Assembly (NCBI RefSeq): GCF_040436345.1
Contig: NC_133223.1
Span: 3,783,847-3,847,846 of the forward strand
DNA length: 64,000 nt
From: Pagrus major
Taxonomy: Eukaryota > Chordata > Actinopteri > Spariformes > Sparidae
Reading direction: 5' to 3'
A program made the translations under genes and the position numbers. The notes beneath the pieces are model-generated. The model made no database searches and was not told the origin of the DNA. It saw only the letters and a list, made by a program, of their open reading frames with translations. Shown here one piece after another: positions 44,006-56,729 of the stretch (position 1 is the stretch's first letter; each line of letters opens with the position of its first letter).

Positions 44006-46054
44006 CTAAGATGCCAGGCCGAGCAGGAATCCTCCAATGAAACCACTTGTGACAACAATGTTTTTCTTCACAAACTCGGTGGACTGAAAAGAAAGCAGTA
44101 TATAAAGTAGTTACAGCTATTGTAGATTTACATCAATTCTCATTGACATGTTACAATGAATTAACTTTTTTAGTCAAGCTTTTGACTTACTCCAACACTT
44201 TTTTTAAGCAGGCCAAAGTCACACTAAGAAAACTAACAAAATATTATTAGAATCTTGTAAGCTTGCAGTGATTGCAGTTAACTGCTTTGCTGACATGTTG
44301 TTACTGACAGCTTAATCAAGCTGAACCTTTAGTTAGTACAGAATAGCTGAAAAACAAGCATGTCTGACTAGGTTACTGCATGATTCTGTAACTCATACTT
44401 AGTTTGAAGGTGAGTACATTTTACATTTTAATAGATGGTGACAGTCTAAATACTGACAGAAACAGAGTGGTATGACATGAAGCTAAGGTCTCAAAATCAG
44501 ACCAGGGACATTGCAGTCAGATGGTAAGTGTTTTAACCACAAGACCACCAGGAAATCTCAAATGTCTTATTTCAAATGTGATGGAAGGATGAAAAATACA
44601 AGACATTATGTGACAATTAAAACAAAACAACATGCAAAAAATCTTACCCTCTCAACAAATGTGTTCAGCTCTGGGCCTGCTTGTTTGGTGCCCTTTTTTA
44701 ACTGCTTCTTTGCTTTGTTGACATCCTTCTCTACTCTCTTCCAGTCCACTTGGATATAGCCAGTATGGTTAGCAATCTAGAGAGAGTCAGACAAAAAGCA
44801 AAAAAAAAAAAAAGATTAGAGGCAGATTCACAGAAATGTTGTTTATTCTGTAGCAAGGCTTAACTCATGCATGACTGTGAGTAGTGACGCAAGAATACCT
44901 GCAACAGCAGAAGACCTCCCCCCACAGATGTAGCAGCAACTTTACCAACCTTCTGGAAGAGATACCCCACACACCTAAAATGAATCAAGACAGAGCATGA
45001 ATGTTAATCTCACATTAATGAATTGAACTGCCTCTAAAATTACCACTGTAACATTTTGGTATGATGCACCAAATGCACATTCAGAAATAATTATGGGTAG
45101 GGAACATGGACTGTGTATTCATAAATGATGGCAAAAGGAGTTTTGTCTTTCTAAGACATGGGACAAGATTAGAAAAGGTAGATCAGGTAGATCAGAACAT
45201 CATCTGAGACCCCAGGGGCCATAAATTATACTTTACTTGGTACTGGGCTGTATCTGAGCCATTCAAACTGTTTTCTGTTATGCATAGTTATTGATCTAAA
45301 ACTGATGTGGAAGAGTTGAGAAGGAGTACCTAGAGGATGCACAATATATTTCCAAACGGAATATTTACCATCCACTCACTCCCCCTATGGCTATCTGTGT
45401 GGCCACGGAGTATTTCTCTGCTACGGGGCCAGAGTTGTTCCCAAAAAGGCGATTCCACCATCGTTGACGTTTGGCATATTCTGTCAGGTCTACGACTTTG
45501 TCGTAGATCTCCTCTTCCAGCTCTTTAAATACATGGAAAAATACAAACCGTCAGCATACAATAGCAGAGAAGGGATGTCCTACAGTAGTGACTGGCTACA
45601 AGGGCAGTGCTACCATATTAACTTAATCTGTGTAGAGTAATACAGTTAACACACATAACACAACATTTTGATCGTTATACTGGCACAACTTAATGATGAA
45701 CTTCATCCGTTTCGACGTTCGTGTCACAGGGGTTTCAACAAAGCTAACGACAAATCGTTAATGGCTTCATTGAGAACTTGGTAAAGTTGTTAGGCCAGAC
45801 AATAAGTTAGCATGATTAGACAAGTAGAGCTAAGCGACAGTTGAAAAGTTAGCTGTTAATGCTATGTCTGAAGACATCGCGCTGTCAGAGGGAGGGGCAG
45901 GGGAGCTTTAAGGACACCAGAACGTAAGTTATACATTTTAAAACGTGCCCCGCGTGCACTTCAAGCTCTAGAATAACCGGTGTCCCAGTTTACATAGTTC
46001 AGTTAAAACGGTAATGAGTTTGTAGGCCTGCTTACCCTTGTCGCGGTTCGCCAT
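44006..46054 (-). CDS. fundc1: FUN14 domain-containing protein 1 (mitophagy receptor), 5 exons
   Basis: Outer mitochondrial membrane receptor that recruits LC3 family proteins during hypoxia-induced mitophagy. Exons in transcript order: 46036-46054, 45369-45522, 44899-44974, 44648-44776, 44006-44083, total 456 nt (151 codons plus stop; human FUNDC1 has 155). All introns are GT-AG and phases close. The FUN14 core is clear: [71 protein letters not shown] and the C-terminal [12 protein letters not shown]. Glycine-rich membrane segments lie at about 44-62, 68-85 and the C-terminus. The LC3-interacting motif is Y13-D-K-V16. A few positions (IANHTGY) resemble FUNDC2, but length and the position between efhc2 and kdm6a support FUNDC1. 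The start codon lies in a YY1-like context (caaaATGGCGaa). Confidence 0.95.
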
Positions 46055-46176
46055 TTTGGAGTGCGCTGGTCTGTCCCATAGGTCTGTCCTCAGCTGCCTG
46101 CACGTTCGGCGTCATTTGCATAACTTTGACGGTAAAAGTAAAACAGAAACCGAGGCAGGGACAGGTCTGCCTATAA

Positions 46177-46211
<35 letters not shown>

Positions 46212-47600
46212 ATAATAATGCATCGTGTAAGTATAGTTATTACTATTTCATTAAAAGAATACAAATGAGATCAAGCAAAACAGAACATCCACTGCTACTA
46301 CTAACAAACAATGGTATTTTAATTTTAAAAAGAAAAACATTTTAAAAGCCAGTATGCCACCCTGGCTACTCCATCAAGTGTTTTATGAACAGCCAAAGGT
46401 TAAGTTATTCATCATGGGGTTTGCTTCCTAAGTGAGGCGATTGCTAGTGGCAGAATTCCAATCAACAAAACAAATATATATCTTTAAAATGGTAACAAAA
46501 CCAGTTACTCAGGTGGGAAATGCTTATCAAAACTGACTGCCATGTCTAAAATCAAGGAGGCTAGTACCGTCAGTGGGGAAGCTCCTGTCAAATCTGCTCA
46601 TACAAAAGAAAGCGGGAAGTGGGAAGAGGCTTTCAAAACACGATGGATCAAATGATACAAAAAATCAGCCTGTTTTAAACACATGTAGGCCTATGGTTGC
46701 TTCTTGTTATAGATGAATTCTACCTGACATACCTTTTGTAAAGTTTTGCAGTCAATTTGATTTCCTTCCCATCATACACTGTGGTATCTGGGACAATTTT
46801 GTTGTTTGGTTGTGTATTTTCTGTGGTTGATGATAACTAAACCGAAGCAGTCATGGGACATAATGTGGGGATATTTTCAGAGTATCCAAATCATTGTACA
46901 GACCCTCACATGCATTCATGTGCAATGTACAGTGTGTAGAACTTCTTTAATATGCTAAGATGAGACAAGATAAGACTTTGATTTCAAATGAAATTAAAAT
47001 TTAATTAATAATAAAAGCATTCAGAAGCGGAAGGAAAAAGTGACTGAATAGAGTGATCGATAAAGATGAAACAAGATACGATGATAAAATATAAAACCAA
47101 AGTCTATAGGCCTATATACACCTTTGTCATATACAGACACGATGAATAAGTGTACCCATAATCGTAGTACACATTTAGAGTGCAGTGTTTTACACAACAG
47201 TATAATAGTATAAAAAATATATAATTACACAGCGACTTGGATTGCACGGGATAATTTCAATGTATAACTGTAGAAATGCAAATATAGTATATGCAAGCGT
47301 GTGATGGATATAATGTATTTTTATAAACAATATTTGATATATAATAATAGATATAAACAATATTATCTATCTAATCTATCTATCTATCCATCCTACATGT
47401 GCAACGTTGCAACAAACATCCTTGACAGCCGTCCCCCAATGACACAAATGACAGCTATTTTCACCAATAACCTGCTTTAAATTGCAGTTACGTAATCATA
47501 ATATACCGCGAGTAACCAATCACAGGTCCTGGGGTGGGTCTTGGAAGCCCATATGATGTGTGCGTGAGCGTGTTCGTCCGCGTGTTCGCAACACATCAAC
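46055..47600. other. Intergenic spacer between fundc1 and kdm6a
   Basis: Divergent arrangement. It has a trinucleotide microsatellite at about 46,177-46,210 and AT-rich unassigned DNA with an imperfect 'atctatc' run near 47,365-47,390. GC content and CpGs rise after about 47,510, marking the kdm6a promoter side. Confidence 0.5.
46177..46210. repeat. (ACT)n trinucleotide microsatellite
   Basis: About 11 uninterrupted units, 120 bp upstream of the fundc1 start codon on the divergent side. Confidence 0.95.
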
Positions 47601-47989
47601 CAGAGACAGTCAGGTGACTGCACACGCCGGCTATTGATTGGCCAGGTTGAGCAGAGGGCGTGCCGACGGTGGCGGCGTGCGTTTGCCTATGTGACACAAT
47701 TACAACAACTTTGAGCCGATGGTTGGGGAAGTTTGCGATATTATCAAGTAACACTCACTCGTAAAACCCAACATTACACCAACTTCATGCATAATTTGCC
47801 ACTGGAATACACGCTGTGTTTTGATGTACAATGAGGAAAGTGGAAGGTAACTTGAAGGGATCATTTCCTTGAGGATTTGGCAAGAATTACGCTACGCCCC
47901 GTTTTAGTCCTGGATAGGTGTGCAACACTTTCATGTTATTGCGTTTTGCCGGAGTTTCTCGGTCCCGTCGATCTTCCCATTTCTTTTCC
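47515..47989 (+). promoter_or_regulatory. kdm6a: CpG-rich promoter and 5' UTR region of kdm6a
   Basis: CpG-dense stretch with two CCAAT-type elements (aaccaatcac at 47,515; gattggcc at 47,636) upstream of the kdm6a ATG. No TATA box stands out, as expected for a broadly expressed chromatin gene. The transcription start is not determinable by eye. Confidence 0.5.
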
Positions 47990-50976
47990 ATGAAATCGTG
48001 TGGAGTGTCGCTCACAGCCGCTGCCTCTGCTGCTGCCCGGAGTCTCGGCGTTGCTGGTAATGACGAGGAGAAAATGGCGTCGGGAACAGCGACTGAAATA
48101 GAAGAGGACTTTCCGAAGCTAACAGCGCAAGAAAAAGAGAGCTTGGTCGGAACTGACAGGTTAGATGATCTGTTGTGTGAACTGTCTCACACGCTTCTTT
48201 TCTGTAATATAATCTTACTTGGCTCAGTTTGAAACAGCAAATATAATTGCCTCCAAGTAATACGGAACCGCCTGTGTGTTGTCTGTCCTCTACTTGCAGT
48301 TCACTGTTTGGATTTCATAGGCTTCAAGAAGATGGCGCCAGAACGAAGGCCTTGCTGTTAAAGGTATGCCACAGAATAGGATCACAGTCGCCTCTGTCGG
48401 TTATCTCATGTGATTAGTGCATATCCCACCTGAAATAAGTGGTACAGACCTCCCAATGCCACTCTTGCTACATGGCTAGCCGCGACATACACAAGTCTCA
48501 ATTTTCCAACTTTGACGCTGAAGCAGTGTCTGACTGGAAAAGCTGCTTTCAATTATGGACGTGATTGTTAAATTAACCAAGCAATTTTTGCACTGACGAG
48601 CATATGATAAAACTACTTTAGTGCAGTCCTGTTTGATATTTCAATTATAAACAGGCCCGAGTTAGCAGACACAATCGCCACAGTAGAATTGCAGGATGAT
48701 ATGATTCTCCACCCTGCTACGATCGCTGGTGTCATCGGTTGTTAGAATAGGTACCATGCTACGTGATAGCATTGTATCGGCTTTTGAAAACGTTTGTCAA
48801 ATCATGACTGTTGGGTACAGCTATCAATACAATGATCCTTAAATAGAGACGGGAATGTGTAAAGAAAACTCACTAATACTCCACCTGCTGTTACTCTGCT
48901 TGCGCCATATGCTATAGTCAAGCTAAACTAAGGGGCTCTAAGGTGAGGTTAACGAATGTAAACCACCTTGCCACCTAGCTAACTGTTGTGACTTGCAAAA
49001 GTATGACAACGAGTCTCTGAAGGGGGAGACGCTCACTTCCCTAACGGTTATCGAGAGAAGAGACATTAAGTCGACAGATATGTTTGTAACCCCCTGTCCC
49101 ATCTTTAATAACGGCAGCCAGAGTTTGGGTTGTGCGTCAGCTCAGCCTGGTAGCATGTAGCGGCTAACTCTCCTGCGATTTTCTCCCTCTTTCACTTACA
49201 CGTATAGCGAAGGTTCAACGGCTCAACTTAGCTTACATTAATGACGGAGAATCAAATACATAGTGCTAGTTTAGGGTTGCAAAATAATGGCTGCTTGACT
49301 TGGCCCAAGATGGCGGGGATGGGAAGAAAATATCTAGCAAACGTTTGCTAGCTTACTAGCAGCAGCGTTTGCTAGCTTACTAGCAGGCTAATCACCATTC
49401 GCAAACCCATATCACGACGAGGGCGTTCAGTGTTTGTAACAAAGATGATTGATTATAAAGCGGAAGCCAGGGACACCCACTAAACTAACAGTTCAGTGCT
49501 TGCTGCACACAAGGTAATTGTGTCCATGTTACCACCGTTACGCTGCCAGTGGTTGATGTGTCTTCAACATGTGGCTCCTGGTTTTCTTGTTGGAGGGCTG
49601 GCTGTTAACATTGTTTTGTCAGTGTGTACTTTCAGATTAGGCCCAGCCATGTACTCAGTTATTGCCTTTTTTGTCGCTGTCCACCATACTATGTTGGATA
49701 GGAGATACCTGGCCGGCCAGTCAGGCCTATCCACATCATATCATTTAACTTACAAAATCGGAGTGAGATCTTTCTTTTTAATAACATTACACATATAAGG
49801 CTTTGTCACATTAAATGACATTGTATTTTAAATGGTGGAAGGTGTCTATATTGATACCAAGTTCCTTATATATCCTCTCTCTGGACTTTACCACTTTAAA
49901 ATGTGGGGGAAGGGAGAATATTAGTTCAGCATGAGGTACTGTTTAAACTGATAGTCAACACACCTAAATCAAGGAAAGATACATTCATTATGGTGCCATC
50001 CCAGAATATGTTGATGAAGGTTCTCAGTCATCCATGGCTATCCATAGTTTTCACAATTGGAGGATGCATGTGTTAGCGTATTGTTTTGTTTGCTGAATCA
50101 CACTGTCTCTGCAGGTTGCTCTGCTGGGCCTTAGCAAGCTTCTGCAGCACAATTGTATAAGTTAAAGAACAAGGGAAAATGCACCTCTTTGGTGTTATAT
50201 CAGTTGGTTGGGTCATAACCTCTAAACCCAATGTATTGGCCTAAGACTTAGGGTCAAGCTAAAGTTTTCTTGCCATATTCACCATTTATAACTTGACCAT
50301 TTTTGTGTAATATGCATAGATTTACCAACCCTTTAAATCTGTATTCTTCACTGCAGCTTTGTAACACCCTTTTAACTCAACATTGCTATTGTTCTTTCAT
50401 TCAGGCTGTTAACTGCTATGATGCCCTCATCCTGAAAGCAGAGGGGAAAGTGGACCCTGACATTTTCTGTCAGCTGGGCCACTTCAACCTCCTGCTGGAG
50501 GACTATCCAAAAGGTGAGAGTCTCAACGTGTAAATCCTGTTATTTTTCCATATTTGTGGCTCAAGATCAGTTGATTAGTTTCTGATCTTTTTGTTTGGTA
50601 TGTTTTGCCATTGTTTGTTTTGCTATTGTGTGATTTTAGATTATTTCTTTGTATTGTTATTGTTAGTATGTGGCCCCCAGAAAGACTAGCGACCACTTTA
50701 TGGAACTCACTGGGGGTCCAAATAAAGAACAAAATAATGATTGCTGATTTTTCATGAGGAGTCATCAGATGTGTGCTGTTGTTACTTTGATTTTGTTCAG
50801 TCATTATTTTGGTTTACACTGCTAAAACTGGTTGGAAAACAATTATTATTTCGCCATTAGACATTTTGTGCTTCTCTTGAAAACTTTCTTTAACATGTTC
50901 TTTTATTCATCTCACCAATTTCTCAGCATTATCTGCATACCAGAGGTACTTCAGTTTACAGTCGGACTACTGGAAG
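47990..50976 (+). CDS. kdm6a: Lysine demethylase 6A (UTX), 5' exons 1-4; gene continues past the window
   Basis: N-terminus of the H3K27me2/3 demethylase that works in KMT2C/D complexes. Exons: 47990-48159, 48300-48363, 50405-50513, 50927-50976 (393 nt, 131 codons, phases closing; all GT-AG). Start MKSCGVSL followed by an Ala/Ser-rich stretch is the known UTX start; the in-frame ATG at 47,918 is in the 5' UTR. Then [27 protein letters not shown] and the first TPR region ([41 protein letters not shown]). TPRs mediate partner binding; the JmjC catalytic part is downstream of the window. Exon 5 (expected to start with an Asn-Ala-Ala-Phe-Leu-Tyr-Gly-type sequence) was not found before 64,000, so intron 4 exceeds 13 kb. 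Fish have kdm6a and kdm6al; synteny favours this name but does not exclude kdm6al. Confidence 0.93.
49342..49388 (+). repeat. Two tandem copies of a 24-bp unit
   Basis: cgtttgctagcttactagcag occurs at 49,342 and again 24 bp later at 49,366, in kdm6a intron 2. Confidence 0.85.
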
Positions 50977-52851
50977 GTGAGTTTGAACAACACTCCATAT
51001 TGGTGTTAAAGTCCAATTAAATCTTCTTTTGTAACAGCTGTAACAGGCATTATTTGCTGAGTAGCCACTATTCTCTCCGACCTTCTTCACAGCTGTTCTT
51101 GTAGTAGTCCTGGAGTCCACATGGTCCTCTTTGGACACAGACTATTGCAGCATACACTGAACAGTCAGATGCTAGAGCAGTCAGAACATACTGGGACAAT
51201 GATGCATTGTCTCTTTATACATATTAGGCTTGCTGTGGTAGTTACCGATGTTACATGGTTTTAAGGCATACACCAATTACATTACTTGCCCACCGCCCCT
51301 ACCATCATTTTGCTTTTTAAAAAATCAATACTTATTCGGACGGCGGATGCTACAATTACTGTCGGTTGTCTACTCTGTGGAGCAGCGGGGCCAGCAGCAG
51401 GGTTGCATTTCACGTGTAATGTGACGAGAGTAAGTAGTAGACTGACGAAATGAAGGCAGAGGATTTGTTGTAAAATTGCAAAATTAAGCACCTGTGGTCA
51501 GATTTAAACCCAATGCAAATACTGAACCTGCTAATGTTAATGACGGAAAAGAAGTTGTTTCAAAAGTTGGAGGGGTGCAGCTAGTTGTCTGCAGTGCTTC
51601 ATCTAACAGCTCCTTCTTGTTCTGTTACTCCCACAGACTGTATAAAACTACTCCCTGACATATTTAAAATAGTTCCTCTGTCACTAAATGCTGAAAATGA
51701 CCGTTGTTTTTCTCTGTAGACACATTTTCAATGAGCAATAGTGGTGTTAACTGAACACATTGTGTTTCTACCCTACTTCAAAATAAATATCAACTCGTGT
51801 TAAATGAGTCGCCAGTTAAATGCTTTTAATGTGAAGCTGCTGCAGTATGAAATGTTCAGTTTGATTTGTAGTAAATTAACACGGCGGTCTAAATATGATG
51901 ACCGTCATTGACGAAGCCAGTGTACCTGGTATCAATAGTGTTGTCACAAGTTCATTAGTTGGTGGGGAAAATTTCGTCACCCTGGAGACCCTACCAGGCT
52001 GGACACAGTGGATTCCTGTGTACTGCGTGGCGGCTGCGTTGCTGAGCTGCTGCAGGTCACTCATGTGTCTGTGTTCACATAGGCTGTGTTGCTGCTGCAG
52101 CGCGGCTCCTGCCTGCCCTATGTGTTTACATGGAGTTTGCCTTAGATAATAATCAATAATTATGATGGAGTGATTTTCCCTTATCCCCTTTGAATGAGTG
52201 TGAAAGCACGAGGGGGAAAGAGAGGGAGGGAGAGAAAGTGAAAGAAACTGCCCCTCACCTGTTGTTGTGTGTGTTCTCTTCATGTCTGTGACATATTGTA
52301 CAGGTACAGACATTAAAACTGTTGTGAAATGCTGGTATGATGTGGATATGACTGTCTACAGGTCGTTTTCAGGTCTGTTTTAGCCCATAACTGCGCGTGT
52401 CACAGTAGAAATAGGCGAGACTCTGAATGTCTAGATCACGCGGTGCAGCAGCCACACTTGACAAGCGCGTGAGAAGTGCATCTCATGCATCCAATGTGGC
52501 CGGTCTAACCTGTTAACATGGATGCTGAAATGAAAAGCGAGAGGTAACGCCACGCAACGGCACTGCACATGCATCCAGTGTGTCCAGCCTGTTCTGGTCA
52601 ATAGCTGAAGTCAAAATAGGCCTGTACTCCAGTCATTTTGACTTCTTGCTTGTTTTTGGGCTTTTTTGCTTTACATCTGGTCTTCAGCAAGTGAAACATG
52701 TGCTTAAGATAATCCTATATTAGTTCCACAACGGGGAAATTTGCAATAAATGTATTGTGGTCATATGAGTGAATTGAGGGTGCCATCCTCAGACACTCTG
52801 AAAGCTGCGACTTGGCACTGCAATGTCGTAGTCATTTCGTTTCAAATGAAA

Positions 52852-52894
<43 letters not shown>

Positions 52895-53539
52895 TATATA
52901 GAGAGAGATGGATATAGATATATAATTACACAGAGCCAAACAATGAAAAACATATTACCATCATTACATATTGTTTAAGATACTGAAACATGAAGCCAAC
53001 CTTAATGACCAGCAACAACCGAAACAGGCAAACACCAAAGTTGATGACATGAATATGCGTACATTCTGTGCCTATGTGAGCGGATATACAGGAAATGAAG
53101 ACGAGTCTTCTATCCTACAAAATATTCTTTGATTACTCAGATGGCTTGAACAGATACAGAGTTTTCCACTTTATGACGACGTTGTTTGTGTGGTCTGTGG
53201 AGTGATGCTTTTCTGCTTGGTTCTCTGTTTTTGCTCTAGAGCACTGATATACTTGGCTAAAACACTAGCAAGAACTGACCGGTACCACCAGTGCCTGAGA
53301 GACACTGCAAGAACTGAGGGCAATGGAAGGTCACAGATGAGTGGCTGATGGGCACTTTCGTGTCAGGCCCTCGACATGTGGTACATACAGAATAATCCTC
53401 TGATTTGCAGTCCCTGGTTAGACTTTTGAGGAATGAAACCGATGGTACAACACTCAAATAGACATAAATTGGCAGTACATAGTTCAATCAATTTGTTTCA
53501 AATTTCAAAATAACATTTGCCTAAAATCAAGAGCTGCTC
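50977..53539. other. First part of kdm6a intron 4
   Basis: No further exon recognised. A TA tract is at 52,856-52,904. The portion 51,280-52,620 has a GC-rich, CpG-containing style with phrases such as 'gaaatgaaggcagaggattt' that recall the 5' parts of BED-type hAT elements, but I could not find matching ends. Confidence 0.35.
52856..52904. repeat. (TA)n microsatellite
   Basis: TA repeats with one CATA interruption, passing into a short GA run. Confidence 0.95.
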
Positions 53540-54332
53540 ATATAGTAGTATAGTGATTTCAGATCATGCGCCACTCTCCATCGACTACTCTGCAGGGAAA
53601 ACATTTAAACGCCCACCAAGATGGCATTTTGATACAAAATGGTGACACAATCCTAATTTTTTAAGCTTGGTCGAGGAACAAATAGACATATTATTAGCTA
53701 CACAAGTTTTAAATCAAATAAGTTTAGACCCCAAATGATAGAACTGGAAATAGAAATTGGACTTGAGAGGGAATTTATACTTAAATGATACACCTGAACT
53801 ACAAAAGAGAGTGGCCAAAAAAAGAACTTGTTAAAATGAAATTTCGTCTCATAAGGGCTGGCAAATTTGACTAGACTTAAACAGTCATTCTATGACTAGG
53901 GTGAAAAAGCTGGGAGATTATTGGCGTGGCGAATGTAGGCAATACAAGACAAAACAGCGATAAATGAAATTCTAAATCATTCAAAGACTCATTATATATC
54001 AAAACACATGTGATCCTAAAGAAATAAACACCAAATCATTATGAAAATTTACATAAATTGGAACCTCCCTCTGACCCTTATTTGCTAACAAAGTTCCTAG
54101 ATGGGCTCGAATTTCCCTCCCTATCTGAGAAGGGGAGAGACGGACTCGATCAACCATTACAGCTGTCTGAGCCGTCTGAAGCTATTTGCAAAGTGAAGGT
54201 TGGAAAAGCAGCAGGTCTGGATGGAATTCCCATTGACATCTATAAAATCTTTAAGGAAAAACTCCTGCCCCCGATCCTGGAGATGATCGGTGACATCCAG
54301 GAAAGTGACAAAGTTATGCTTTTGCTCTAAAT
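53540..54332 (+). pseudogene. L1 ORF2 fragment, 5'- and 3'-truncated
   Basis: The translation in shifting frames gives ISDHAPLSIDYSAGK (the C-terminal SDH catalytic signature of the L1 endonuclease), RPPRWHFDTKW, then GEKAGRLL, and in the last part LSEPSEAICKVKVGKAAGLDGIPIDIYK, which aligns with the start of the RT domain (in the L1 at 27,035 the same block is [22 protein letters not shown]). There are several stops and frameshifts. The typical S/K-x-P-G-x-D-G motif is changed to A-A-G-L-D-G. No ends or target duplication were found. Same strand as kdm6a, intron 4. It belongs to a different L1 lineage from the efhc2-intron copy. Confidence 0.8.
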
Positions 54333-55782
54333 GACATAATTACATAATCGCCATCAGTAAACGGAGGACCCTGTCTGACTCTCACTCGCAGAGAGGGATG
54401 CTGTTTTCTGGTGGGGAGTTCACTGAAGTCTCGATCTGGAGGGCTGACAGTCGAGGAGATTTTTTTCTATACAAGTTGCCAGAGACAGTTACTACAACAC
54501 ACAATAGTGGAAGGCAACAAAGACGTGGTGAGTTAAATCATGTCACATAATCACTGCCATTCAAGAGCTGTCTGGATCTGCTGTCAGGGACAGACACTGT
54601 TTTTCGGGCAGAAATGTGACGTTGAGTCGGTAGGACGGACAGGATGACAGACACTTTTCCATGTATAACTACGGTATTTTTTCCCCTCATAAGTTGCCAA
54701 AGACACTACCAGTTACTACATTACTGTTGTTTGGTCCTGTTGCTTTGTGGGTTGAAGTGTGGGACATTTCTTTTATTTGATGAGTGAAGGATCTGTTTAG
54801 CTGTCAGATTATGAACACCATCAGACAGACACACCCCTGATCCGCGCCTCTGGCTTTTCCATTCACACAAAAGCCATCTCGCCTCTGCTGCGGCTCTGAT
54901 ACTACCTCCAGCAGCGGATCAGAGCCACAGCGAAACTGTCCCCCCTCTCCACATCTGTAACTTTCACACAGGGCGGGGTGGAGTATTGGCGCATGATTCC
55001 CGCACTGAAAGGCTGTGTGAATGGGGCTTGCAGGTAAAATATGCTGATAAGGAAGTTTAGTTTGGCGCTAAACTGAATAAAGATGAATAGTTGGACAGTA
55101 AAATCCAATTCAACTGATGAAATCCTAACTCTGGTAGGCCTAAAGCCCCAAAACATCATCCTGATACACTTGTCTTAAAAATTCAAATAAACTAAATGGT
55201 AGTTTACTTTTATGGTTTCAACATGGCACGTCTCCTGAACGGTAAAGCATCATCCGTCATCATCACTGTGAGAGAATACAGAATCGATCAGAGCAGATTG
55301 TTCTTGACGGTGGCCCAGTTTGCGTTTTGTGTGTCAAGGATTGGACTTTGTTGAAGCAGAAAGTATCATGTCAAGATGATTTGTTGTTGTTTTTTCTGTC
55401 TTGGTAGCAAGTTTCCTTTTATAATTATTTCAATATGGATGTGTTGTTCATGATGTAGCGCTATCGGGGATAAAATATGGTGCGTCCCCTGGATGCATGG
55501 ATGATGATTTCACTGCGTCCGTTCAGATTTGAATGCGAGAGACGCAGGACACCTATCTAGCAACATGACCTATATGTGTGTTTATTAACAGGATATCCAT
55601 ATGTCATTTTTGGTTACCTGGTGACCAATTGCAAACACCAGGAAAGTTGTTCCACTTTTCTTCAGTGGCTGTGTGAAGTTGCTTGATATTGGAGGGAAGT
55701 GGAAGCGCGATACGGATACGGAGCGCCCAAACATGCACAGTGCTTACATGTCTGGACTTTGTTGCCATCTGTGTGGTACTGG
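54333..55782. other. kdm6a intron 4, unassigned
   Basis: No exon or element recognised. A short imperfect inverted repeat (gcggctctgat / atcagagccacagc) sits at about 54,890-54,935. Confidence 0.4.
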
Positions 55783-55790
55783 GGTGCATC

Positions 55791-56702
55791 TAGGGCTGGG
55801 CGATAAAACGATCTCGATCATTTTCATGATAAAATTCTCCACGATAACGATGATACATTTTTGACATTTATTTTTGATAGTTATTTTTGAGTCCGTTTTT
55901 CTTTACCTAGAAAACACTACACCAACAGCCAATCACACAGCAGAGAAACAGATGCATGTGGTTGATGCATGTTTCCGGCCCCTCCCACTCACAACTACTC
56001 AGAGTGACAGTGGCCACCTGTGTCCACTCGAAACCGAGTGCGAGGAAACTGACAAAGACGAAGAAATTGTACCGAAGAAAGGTCATACCACTTTGGTTAT
56101 TTGGAAATAGTTCGGCTACCTGAAGTCTGACAAAGCACAGACCACCATTAGGTGCAAAATGTGTCGGCGACCAGTCCTCAGCAGAACTGGAAACACCACC
56201 AACCTCTTCCATCATGTCAAAAGGTACCGTCCCAAACAGTACTCCGAAAGTATGAGTTAGCGCTATCATGCTAGCGTCAGCTTCCCCTCAAGTAGCTAAC
56301 AGCCCAGCCCCACTGCTTCTACTAGTCAAACTTCAGTTCGACAACCAACAGTTGCCGCTGCTTTTTCAGCCATTACCCCATATGAAAAGAAACTGAAGCG
56401 ACACAAAGAACCAGCGCAGTTACATACTGTATCGCTAAAGATATGATGCCTAATAAGCACGGTTGAAAAATCAGCTCTACGCAGAGTGTAGGGTAAAGTT
56501 AGAGGAGCAGCTCAAAGATGTCACCGCTGATCTGTGGTCTGGTCGCACGTCCGAACTACACTAGGTCTTACAGAACAGGAGGCATTAAAGTGTATTAAAC
56601 TGTCAATTCAACATTATTATTGTTAAATATACTGTATATCGTGATAATTATCGACATCGATCAATATAAAAAAACATATCGTGATAACAGTTTTGGCCAT
56701 AT
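55791..56702 (+). mobile_element. hAT element with BED finger remnant
   Basis: The left end is tagggctgggcgataaaacg. The right end lacks its terminal repeat and stops at ...ttttggccatat. Flanking 8-mers ggtgcatc (55,783-55,790) and cgtgcatc (56,703-56,710) match at 7 of 8, supporting an 8-bp target duplication. Inside is a BED-type zinc finger remnant followed by ITPYEKKLKR and VKLEEQLKDVTADLW, later parts of a ZBED-like transposase. Everything between was deleted. Located in kdm6a intron 4. Confidence 0.8.
56067..56262 (+). pseudogene. BED zinc finger of a hAT transposase, with premature stop
   Basis: Frame: PKKGHTTLVIWK-stop-FGYLKSDKAQTT, then IRCKMCRRPV, GNTTNLFHHVKR and PKQYSES. All BED features are present: the aromatic W...F, Cys-x2-Cys, the NTTNL turn and the His pair region. 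A TAG at 56,108 interrupts the finger between W-K and FGY, where relatives have an aromatic residue. It is thus a decayed ZBED-type transposase N-terminus. Confidence 0.75.
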
Positions 56703-56729
56703 CGTGCATCCATGAAGAGAAAACTTCTG

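Noticed and set aside
47365-47395. Short repeated 'atctatc' array, considered as CRISPR-like or satellite
   Set aside because: Simple sequence only; no spacers, and the window is eukaryotic.
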